NCBI RefSeq assembly: GCF_000718775.1
Contig: NZ_JOCB01000104.1
Location: 1 to 28,931 of the forward strand
Source of the DNA: Streptomyces sp. NRRL S-31
Lineage (GTDB): Bacteria > Actinomycetota > Actinomycetes > Streptomycetales > Streptomycetaceae
Length of the DNA: 28,931 nucleotides
Direction of reading: 5' to 3'
Part shown: positions 7,491-12,973 of the stretch, piece by piece
Numbering within the stretch: position 1 is the first letter of the stretch
Layout: each line of letters starts with the position of its first letter
Position numbers and translations under genes: made by a program
Notes under the pieces: generated by a model
Told to the model about the DNA's origin: nothing
Databases searched by the model: none
Seen by the model: the letters and a program-made list of their open reading frames with translations, nothing else

Positions 7491-7628
7491 TCACAGGTGA
7501 CCAAGAAGCAGTTCGACGATCACCTCCCACAGAGCCTTGACGCTCAGTGCGACAGCGACGCGCTCCGCCATTTCGGACCACATGCTGGCCTGCTGGGTCT
7601 TCTTTTTGTTCTTGCGACCCATACCCAT
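7491..7628 (-). CDS. 45-residue basic amphipathic small protein
   Basis: The ATG at 7628 is preceded by AGAGGAGTGAGAG, one of the best ribosome binding sites in the window. The product begins MGMGRKNKKKTQQASMWSEM and continues through a helix AERVAVALSVKALWEVIVEL ending LLGHL, then TGA at 7491-7493. The N-terminus is highly basic and the C-terminal two-thirds would form an amphipathic to hydrophobic helix. An in-frame ATG at 7622 is an alternative start. I do not recognise a family. By architecture it could be a membrane-associated peptide, a type I toxin-like peptide or a nucleic-acid-binding peptide; nothing here decides. It sits in a 397-bp stretch found only in copy A of the duplicated segment. 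Confidence 0.6.
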   Translation of the reverse strand: MGMGRKNKKKTQQASMWSEMAERVAVALSVKALWEVIVELLLGHL

Positions 7629-7670
7629 CTCTCACTCCTCTAAAGGAGCCCTACCGAGGTTAGAGCTCGG

Positions 7671-7838
7671 CGCCCGCCGGGCACCGGACCCACCACCGCC
7701 GAGACGTCCCGCACCCAGGACACCGACCCGCCGGCGCCGCACGCCCAGCTCGCCGCCGAACGCCTCCCAACCGACCCGGCCGCCACCGGTCCGGTGCGAC
7801 GCCCGGCCGCCGAGCGCCGCACCCTCGGGGCCGGCCCC
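7671..7838. repeat. Copy A, block 3, of the duplicated segment
   Basis: 168 bp matching 10085-10252 without a length change. On the + strand both copies are open in the same frame and read Pro/Ala-rich protein (LAAERLPTDPAATGPVRRP then AAERR.LGAGP), ending at a TGA at 7854-7856 in copy A. The conserved frame suggests a coding origin, but no start is convincing. Confidence 0.75.
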
Positions 7839-7882
7839 ATCGTCCCCGGACAGTGACCGCGCGGCCGCGGCCCCGCCACAGC

Positions 7883-7913
7883 GAGACCCCGGGCCCCCAG
7901 GGCCCGGGGTCTC
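7883..7913. terminator. Perfect 14-bp hairpin, likely terminator
   Basis: GAGACCCCGGGCCC (7883-7896) pairs perfectly with GGGCCCGGGGTCTC (7900-7913) around a 3-nt loop. It lies just after the + strand frame ending at 7856 and abuts the stop codon of the minus-strand frame ending at 7913, so it could serve both directions. Confidence 0.7.
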
Positions 7914-8134
7914 TACGTCAGCCGCGTGGCGGCGGGCTGCCACGGGCCGTAACGGGCCGGCAGGTGAGGCACCCACGGATGCGGAATGATCAAGATGAGT
8001 ACGTACTTTCCGTCCCGTTCCGCCCATCGGGCTGTCCCGGACAGCGCTCCTACCAGGCCGGACAACTCCAGCTTGTCCCGGACACCTCTCCGCCCCTTCC
8101 GTGCACTGCGGTGTACTGGCAGAGTCCGGAGCAC
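7913..8134 (-). CDS. Small hypothetical protein (73 residues)
   Basis: From a GTG at 8134 the frame reads LRTLPVHRSARKGRRGV, then KLELSGLVGALSGTARWAER, DGKYVLILIIPHPWVPHLP and ARYGPWQPAATRLT, ending in TAG directly against the 7883-7913 hairpin. Third-position G/C usage is good and the second half reads like a compact domain with a central beta strand. The start is uncertain because no clear ribosome binding site precedes the GTG. Unrecognised family. Confidence 0.4.
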   Translation of the reverse strand: MLRTLPVHRSARKGRRGVRDKLELSGLVGALSGTARWAERDGKYVLILIIPHPWVPHLPARYGPWQPAATRLT

Positions 8135-8194
8135 CCGGCCGACCAGGTGGAAAACAGATCCACCACCGGGTAGCGAGGAAGCAGAGGAATGATC

Positions 8195-8563
8195 ATGTAC
8201 TTATCTCGCGCCCTGGCCACCGCGGCCCTCGCCGCTGGCCTGACCTTCACCACTCTCACCACCACTGCCTCGGCAGCGCCCTCCGCGCCTCAGGAAGCAC
8301 TTGCACGCTGCGGCTTCTACGGCGACGACGTGCCAGCACCCGCCACCATGCACTACAAGGCGGGCAGCTGGTTCCGCGGAGGGCCATACGCAGAGTGCGA
8401 TGGGTACAAGACACCAAGCCAGGGTTGGGCAGCCGCCACCTGCTACTTCATCAACGACTACGGCTCGAAGTGGTACTACGCCTCCGATTGGAGGTCCTGG
8501 GTGTACAGCGGCAATGTGACCTTTCCCATCGACGGCGAGCCTGCGCCCACAAACAGGTGCTGA
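8195..8563 (+). CDS. Small secreted four-cysteine protein
   Basis: 122 residues from the ATG at 8195, with AGAGGA seven bases upstream; an ATG at 8189 gives two more residues. Residues 1-30 are a signal peptide (MYLSRALATAALAAGLTF, then a Thr-rich stretch and ASAAPSAP). The mature part has four cysteines in the contexts ARCGFYG, AECDGYK, ATCYFIN and TNRC, and many aromatics (KWYYASDWRSWVYSG), suggesting a disulfide-stabilised extracellular fold. I do not recognise the family. It is followed by a strong hairpin at 8618-8646. Small exported, Cys-rich proteins of this type in Streptomyces include inhibitors and matrix or antimicrobial factors, but no function can be assigned. Confidence 0.8.
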   Translation: MYLSRALATAALAAGLTFTTLTTTASAAPSAPQEALARCGFYGDDVPAPATMHYKAGSWFRGGPYAECDGYKTPSQGWAAATCYFINDYGSKWYYASDWRSWVYSGNVTFPIDGEPAPTNRC

Positions 8564-8617
8564 GCTTGGCCTTTATGATCTGAGTGGGTTTCGTTCGGCG
8601 ATGGTTCCCAACGTTTG

Positions 8618-8646
8618 TCTCTGGCGCCCCGCCGGGGCGCCAGAGA
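8618..8646. terminator. Perfect 13-bp hairpin after the secreted-protein gene
   Basis: TCTCTGGCGCCCC (8618-8630) pairs with GGGGCGCCAGAGA (8634-8646) around a GCC loop, starting 55 bp past the stop codon at 8563. It probably terminates the secreted-protein transcript. Confidence 0.75.
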
Positions 8647-8689
8647 GCGTTGACACTCCATGGCCCGGCGGCCAGGCAGCACACCGATG

Positions 8690-8916
8690 CTGCTCGTGCA
8701 GCGGGCCCGCGCTGCGCGAGCAGCGACGTCGTGCAGCAAACGGGTGTTCGTCTGCTGTACGGCGCCGCTGCCGATCTGATCGGCCAGCCGCCGGTCGGGG
8801 TGGTAAAATTCCCCGCATTCCTCGTCGACTTTGAGGCGTTCCACGGCTTCGCGCAGGGCGTCTGCCTGGGAAGGCCGCGGCTGATGCGGGCGGGTGTGGC
8901 GGTGGGCGAAGAGGAT
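8690..8916 (-). pseudogene. Fragment of an unrecognised protein
   Basis: A minus-strand frame beginning after a TAG at 8920-8922 reads ILFAHRHTRPH, ADALREAVERLKVDEECGEF, YHPDRRLADQIGSGAVQQTN and TRLLHDVAARAARAR, with good codon usage. It loses protein character towards the 8618-8646 hairpin. It has no start codon and begins inside the duplicated DUF6233-like tail, so it looks like an internal piece left by recombination. Confidence 0.35.
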
Positions 8917-9096
8917 GCGCTACGGCAGCGGGTACCGGCGTGCGTCCACTGCCGGCCCGACACCGCCCTCGGCACCCACAGCTGACACCGGACAGCGGTG
9001 GTCGGCCGGCTGCCGGGGGAACCAGTACTCCCGGCCACGCTGCGGGCGGCGGACGGGGAAGGCATCACGCCATGACCTGGTCGCTGCCGGAGCCGA
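8915..9096. repeat. Second copy of the DUF6233-tail / ligase-start junction
   Basis: About 180 bp matching 17067-17246 at roughly 85%. It holds the end of the DUF6233-like frame (LRQRVPACVHCRPDTALGTHS, stop at 8983-8985) and the first nine codons of the ligase gene (MTWSLPEPT from 9072). After codon nine the similarity ends and another plasmid-like segment begins, so the ligase copy was cut at its fourth-tenth residue region by a rearrangement. Confidence 0.8.
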
Positions 9097-9109
9097 CGCA
9101 CGGACGCTT

Positions 9110-9475
9110 CAAGGGGCGCTGCGGGCGCCGACTACTTCCCTGTGACACCCCTGCCGGACACCCCGGGCCGCAGGTCGCACCCTGCAGTCCCGTCCTGGGA
9201 CGCGCCCCGAGTCCCGTCCCAGGTCGCTTCCCGGGTCCCGTCCCAGGTCGCGTCGCGCATCGCCCGGGACCCCGCGAAACCCCAGCTCAGCACCACGATT
9301 CCGGACGGCCCGGCACGCCGACTACCTCCCTGGGCGGCTGTCCGGCGAAGCACCGGCCCGGTTCCGCCGGCTCCTGGCGCTCCCGCTCGGGGACCGGGTG
9401 GGCATCCGCCGCCAGGGGCGCCCGCCTGAGGCGAGGCGGTTACGGGTACCGGTTACAGGCTGGTGAGGGCGCCGG
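9110..9475 (+). pseudogene. Tail of an unknown gene with octapeptide repeats (copy B, block 1)
   Basis: The frame reads ADYFPVTPLPDTPGRRSHP, then VPSWDAPR-VPSQVASR-VPSQVASR-IARDPAKPQLSTTI. It then needs a one-base correction near 9300 (copy B has ATTCCGG where copy A has ATTCGG) to continue ARHADYLPGRLSGEAP, ARFRRLLALPLGDRV and end RRLRVPVTGW before a TGA near 9473. Copy A (6854 onward) preserves the joined frame. No start codon is visible and the upstream side is fused to the truncated ligase start. The family is not recognised. Confidence 0.4.
9187..9258. repeat. Three tandem 24-bp repeats
   Basis: GTCCCGTCC recurs at 9187, 9211 and 9235, each starting a 24-bp unit (GTCCCGTCCCAGGTCGC plus seven variable bases). 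In the + frame each unit encodes eight residues, VPSWDAPR, VPSQVASR and VPSQVASR. Confidence 0.8.
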
Positions 9476-9541
9476 TCCGCGCGGCTCAGACCGTTGCGGG
9501 GACGGCCTCTTCCGGGCCTGTAACCGGTAACCGGTAACCGC
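9436..9541. repeat. Inverted repeat built from GGTTAC / GTAACC units
   Basis: GCGGTTACGGGTACCGGTTACAGGC without its last five bases starts at 9436; the full arm spans 9436-9460. The opposite arm (9516-9541) is GCCTGTAACC then GGTAACC twice and GC. The two arms match at about 24 of 26 positions when one is inverted and are separated by 55 bp. Each arm itself contains two or three copies of CGGTTAC. The arrangement resembles a repressor operator or iteron cluster, and it lies in sequence present only in copy B of the duplicated segment. Confidence 0.75.
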
Positions 9542-9598
9542 TCGGCGGGCCGTGCAAATGCTGCGCCCCGCCAGCACGCCGACGACGACCAGGAGCAC
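9440..9598 (-). CDS. Possible small membrane protein
   Basis: A frame of about 52 codons from a GTG at 9598 reads VLLVVVGVLAGRSI, a hydrophobic stretch able to cross the membrane. A basic tail follows (CTARRAVTGYRLQARKRPS) and the frame ends in TAA at 9440. The frame is open for ten further codons upstream. Small membrane proteins with one hydrophobic helix are common among Streptomyces plasmid spread genes, but the start is weak and the tail is encoded by the inverted repeat arms, so this is tentative. Confidence 0.3.
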   Translation of the reverse strand: MLLVVVGVLAGRSICTARRAVTGYRLQARKRPSPQRSEPRGPAPSPACNRYP

Positions 9599-9734
9599 GA
9601 GCTGCTGCCCGGCGGGGCCGACGGGAGTTCACCGCCGCGCACGCGCGCGTCACGCGCGCACCTTGGGCCGGGCCGGAACAGGCAGCCGGGGCGGTGAAGA
9701 CGGCCGCCCGGTGAAACGGCGAGCGGCGGCCCGA

Positions 9735-10000
9735 ACGACGCACCCGTCCATTCTCAGGCGCTATCGGGGACGGGCGGTGGCTCGAGGCCGAGTTGCACCG
9801 CCGCCGGAGCGACCGCATCAGCCACGCTCGGCCCTTCACCGCCGCACCGGCCGGCTGCCGCCCGCAACGCCTCCGCGCGCACAGCCAAGCGCTCGGCGAG
9901 CGCGGCCTGAGGAACGGTCAGCCTGCGGCAGCCACGCCGCCGCACCGGATAGTCGTCCATTCCCGCACCGTAGAGCCACACACGCCACCGTGAACGGCGC
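9735..10000. repeat. Copy B of the duplicated segment, block 2
   Basis: Matches 7007-7273 over its full length with one fewer base. It contains the intact MDDYPV-type small gene. Confidence 0.85.
9754..9960 (-). CDS. Small helical hypothetical protein (68 residues)
   Basis: The ATG at 9960 begins MDDYPVRRRGCRRLTVPQAA. The frame continues LAERLAVRAEALRAAAGR, GGEGPSVADAVAPAAVQLGL and ends EPPPVPDSA with TGA at 9754. The central 35 residues would form two amphipathic helices. The start lacks a strong ribosome binding site, and in copy A the start lies inside the end of another frame, so translation may be coupled. Unrecognised family. This is the intact member of the duplicated pair. Confidence 0.5.
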   Translation of the reverse strand: MDDYPVRRRGCRRLTVPQAALAERLAVRAEALRAAAGRCGGEGPSVADAVAPAAVQLGLEPPPVPDSA

Positions 10001-10084
10001 ACACACGCCAAGACCTCCCAAGAGGTGACCGGAGACGTGAAGAAGGACGCCTCGCCGCGCGATGATCAGGCGATGACCGATCGC

Positions 10085-10252
10085 CGCCCGCTGGGCACCG
10101 GACCCGCCACCGCCGACGCATCCCGCACCGAGGACACCGACCCGCCGGCGCCGCGCGCCCCGCTCGCCGCCGAACGCCTCCCGACCGACCCGGCCGCCAC
10201 CGGTCCGGTGCGGCGCCCGGCCGCCGAGCGCCGTGCCCTCGGGGCCGGCCCC
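10085..10252. repeat. Copy B, block 3, of the duplicated segment
   Basis: 168 bp matching 7671-7838. The + frame from a GTG at 10037 (VKKDASPRDDQAMTDRRPLG, then a Pro/Ala-rich tail) is open through it, but the original 3' end is lost and the frame runs on antisense to the ASCH gene. Confidence 0.7.
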
Positions 10253-10344
10253 GCCGCGCCCGGCCCGCCGACGACTATGACCAGCAGCCGTACCGGCACT
10301 CACAGGGCCTGTCCGGTTGATCCTCCGGACTCCCATCGAGTCGG

Positions 10345-10776
10345 TCACGGACCACCCGAGTCGTCGGGCTCGACCACTCGGAAGCGTTCTGCAACGACAA
10401 GAGTGTCGTCATCAATGACCGGGGTGCGTCCCAGGTACTCGCTCAAGCCATCGCTCCGGAAGAACTCTTCGTGCGCTGCCCGCCACTCCGCCACGTCGGA
10501 GTAGCCGCGTCCCTCTGCTCGTGCGAAGTCGTCGTCGATCTCTTTCATGGGAACGACGCGCACGTCGACGAGCTCGATCGCGACGGCCGGACGACCTTCG
10601 GAATCAAGCACCCAGAATCGCTGTCCGGTCACCGGTACTGCCTCGCCGGCGTGTTCGTAGATCTCCAGGAGACCCGTGAGCGCGGTCTTCTGACCGCTCA
10701 GGATCGCCGCCACACCACGGTCACGTTCCGGACCCGGCAAGGCGAGTTCAAGAGTCGGAAGGTCGTCATGTCCCAT
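10345..10776 (-). CDS. ASCH-domain protein
   Basis: 143 residues from the ATG at 10776 (MGHDDLPTLELALPGPERDR). The ASCH beta-barrel signature is clear: GVAAILSGQKTALTGLL, then a polar stretch, GQRFWVLDSEGRPAVAIEL, DVRVVPMKEIDDDFARAEG, and a C-terminal YSDVAEWRAAHEEFF segment. ASCH proteins are related to PUA domains and are thought to bind RNA or modified nucleotides; some hydrolyse N4-acetylcytidine. The exact activity cannot be told from sequence. Only a weak ribosome binding site is visible, so translation could be leaderless. The gene is complete and has no operon partner. A fragment of another ASCH-like protein lies at 28407-28706. Confidence 0.85.
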   Translation of the reverse strand: MGHDDLPTLELALPGPERDRGVAAILSGQKTALTGLLEIYEHAGEAVPVTGQRFWVLDSEGRPAVAIELVDVRVVPMKEIDDDFARAEGRGYSDVAEWRAAHEEFFRSDGLSEYLGRTPVIDDDTLVVAERFRVVEPDDSGGP

Positions 10777-10799
10777 CGAGCGAGGTTATGAAGCCCGGC

Positions 10800-11114
10800 C
10801 GCGTTGATCAAACCGCCAGTAGGCCCGCCGACCCCGCGCCCGGCGCCTCCCGACCGCCCCGGCCGGCGCAGGTCCAGGTAGCAGCACAGCCGTACGCCGG
10901 GCTCGCCCGGGTCCCGCGTCGTGTGCTGCGCAGGCGCCATCGCACAGCGGTCGACGAGCTGCTGCTGGAAGGCGAGGGCGGTCGCGTCATCGGCGGCAGG
11001 GCCCCACTCGCGCCCCACCCACCGCCCGGCGCCCGCCCCCGGGCAGCCGAGGACGGTAAAGGTGTTTGGGCTCGAAGACGTTCTGCGGTGCGCTCGGATG
11101 GGAGGTGGCCGCAC
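10800..11114 (-). pseudogene. Fragment of an unrecognised protein
   Basis: The minus-strand frame reads NTFTVLGCPGAGAGRWVGRE, WGPAADDATALAFQQQLVDR, CAMAPAQHTTRDPGEPGVRL and CCYLDLRRPGRSGG, with good third-position G/C usage. It then runs into the ASCH gene region. There is no credible start, and upstream it merges with other remnants. Cys/Trp-rich; family not recognised. Confidence 0.35.
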
Positions 11115-11159
11115 AGGGCAGTACCTGTGCCAGGTCGCGGCGTATCCGGTCGGGCTTCA

Positions 11160-11470
11160 GGCGCGCAGGCCGTCCTGGGAATCCGGCGGACGATCCAGGG
11201 GTGGTGGTGTTCCGCCAGGGCGCGGAGCAGCTGGCGCTGCCGGGCCGGGAGGTCGGCGTAGTCCGGCAGGGGGTCCGGCAGCGGAGTGGGGAACAGTTCG
11301 GTGAGGGCTGAGCGTGCGGCGGCCTTCGCGGTCACGTTCGATGCGGGGCCGGCAGGCGGCGAGGGCCTCCTGCGGGGCATTTACGGGGAGAGTGTGCAGG
11401 GTCCGTTCGATGTGGCCGTGGAAGTCGCCTTCGTTGCGGACTGCGCAGGACCGGGCGCAGCGGGGCGGCT
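11160..11470 (-). pseudogene. Frameshifted remnant of an unidentified helical protein
   Basis: One minus-strand frame reads VRNEGDFHGHIERTLHTLPV, NAPQEALAACRPRIERDREG. A second frame continues ARSALTELFPTPLPDPLPDY, ADLPARQRQLLRALAEHHHP. The two make protein sense only if joined by a frameshift near 11330. The pattern (short helices, LPDYADLPARQRQLL) recalls a conserved Streptomyces helical-repeat protein, but I cannot name the family. Confidence 0.35.
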
Positions 11471-12437
11471 CAGGCTGACCAGCGGCACAGCACAGCGCGG
11501 CTCGGGGCCGGACACGGTGGTGGTGTTGCACCCGGGCGGGACGGGCGGACAGCGACGGCAAGGCAGCAGCACGGACCGGACCAGGACGGCGGCGGTCGAC
11601 GGCCGAACCGCGCCGACCGGGGACCGTGGCCCGGGACAGCGCAGGCGCGGCCGGCGGCGACACGGGCGGCGCGAGCGCGGCAGCGCGGGGCGGACGGTGT
11701 CGGCCCGGACCGGACGAGTGCAACACGCGGCCGGGCGGCTGGCGGGGGACGGGCGGCCACGTTGGGCCGAGCGGCACGGGACGGGCGGGGAACGGACAGT
11801 AGCCCGGCTGGCAGCAGCGCCGCCCCCAGCGCGCACGCGCGCTATGACGGGGCCGGGTCGGCAACTGGCGACTGCGGACCGCGCGGATCGCGTGCAGTGC
11901 GCACGCGCGGACGGCGAGTTGCACGGTGACGGCCGGTTCGGGGACGAGCCGGGCAGGCGGGGCGTGGGCACGGCGACCGGAGTGGCCAACGGCAGGCAGC
12001 GGCAGAGCCCTGGGGCGGCGATACGGCGGCGCGGCGGGGCGGCACGGCGACGCGGGCCAGGACCGAGACGGAGTAACGGAGCTGGGCGCGGCGCCGCGCC
12101 GAGCGAGACGGCACGGTGGTCGGAGCCGGCGCCGCGCGGGACGACGAAGGAACCGGGACGACGAAGGAACCGGGACGACGGGGCGGCGGCCGGACGACGT
12201 GGAACACGGCGCCCGGGACAAGGCTCGGCGGCCCGGCTCGTTGAAAGCCGGGACGGGCCGAGGGCGGATGCACGAGGCGGGCGCAGCAGCACGGGGAGCG
12301 CGGAACCCGGGCCCGGCGGCCGGACGTGGGCGGGCCGGAGCAGCGGTGGATGCAGGTGAGGCGGCGGCCGGGGACCGGGCAGCGAGCTGGAGCAGCAGCA
12401 CCGCAGCGGCGATCCGGCCGACGCAGCAGCCGGTGCG
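11471..12437. other. Very GC-rich, purine-skewed stretch without a convincing gene
   Basis: Nearly all bases are G, C or A on the + strand, with runs such as GGGACGGGCGG, and all six frames stay open for long distances only because A/T-containing stop codons are rare. No frame shows a recognisable domain, ribosome binding site or normal amino-acid composition; all give Arg/Pro/Gly/Ala-rich text. A 17-bp unit GGGACGACGAAGGAACC repeats two and a half times at 12138-12180. Confidence 0.6.
12138..12180. repeat. 17-bp tandem repeat (about 2.5 copies)
   Basis: GGGACGACGAAGGAACC occurs at 12138 and 12155, and a partial third copy begins at 12172. Confidence 0.85.
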
Positions 12438-12815
12438 CCGTGACGGCTTCGCCGGATGGGCGCCGCCGTTCTTCCTCGCCGCCTCCCGGGCGACGGCGCT
12501 GGGCTCGGGCGGCTTCGATCGGGCCGGCCCGTCGTACGAGGCGATGTCCGGCTCGTGGAACGCGTGGTGGCTCAATTCCCGCATTGCAGCCGTCTGTCTC
12601 AGCGATGGCCGGCTGGATGACTCCCCGGGCCTAGCCGCGCGCGGGAGGGTGGCTGGAGCGGACGTCATACTGGACGCCGCCGCCGACGTGCCGCACCTCT
12701 TCCAGTCGTTCGCCGGCGTCCTGGACGAGGCGGGCGACGCACTGGGCCGCGTGGCTCTCTTCCTCGGCCAGCGTATGCACGCCGCAGGCGCGGCCCACAC
12801 GTCAGTGAAGTAGGT
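12438..12815. other. Coding-like stretch of uncertain strand
   Basis: On the minus strand MRELSHHAFHEPDIASYDGP followed by ARSKPPEPSAVAREAARK, and nearer the 3' side VHTLAEEESHAAQCVARLVQ, look like protein in different frames. On the + strand ADVPHLFQSFAGVLDEAGDA and LGRVALFLGQRMHAAG is equally plausible, ending in TAG at 12811-12813. Neither has a start with a good ribosome binding site. It may be a decayed small gene. Confidence 0.25.
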
Positions 12816-12973
12816 CCAGCCCCGGCGCGCACCCGGGCCGGTGCCGCCCGGGGCGCGAGGACGGTGGACGGCGAACGCGCCGGTGCACGTCGCACCGAGT
12901 CCGGCCGTCCCACTGTCAGACCCCTGTGATGCACTGTTTTCGATCAGGAGAACAATCACCGGGGGAGGCCGTG

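Noticed and set aside
7998..8007. Palindrome AGTACGTACT as an operator for the secreted-protein gene
   Set aside because: It lies almost 200 bp upstream, inside another plausible coding frame, with no promoter element nearby.
9187..9258. Tandem 24-bp repeats as a possible CRISPR array
   Set aside because: There are no spacers between units; it is an in-frame peptide repeat.
9643..9659. Perfect 17-nt palindrome GCGCGCGTCACGCGCGC as a possible binding site
   Set aside because: It is a short CG-alternating run expected by chance in such GC-rich DNA and has no positional link to a promoter.
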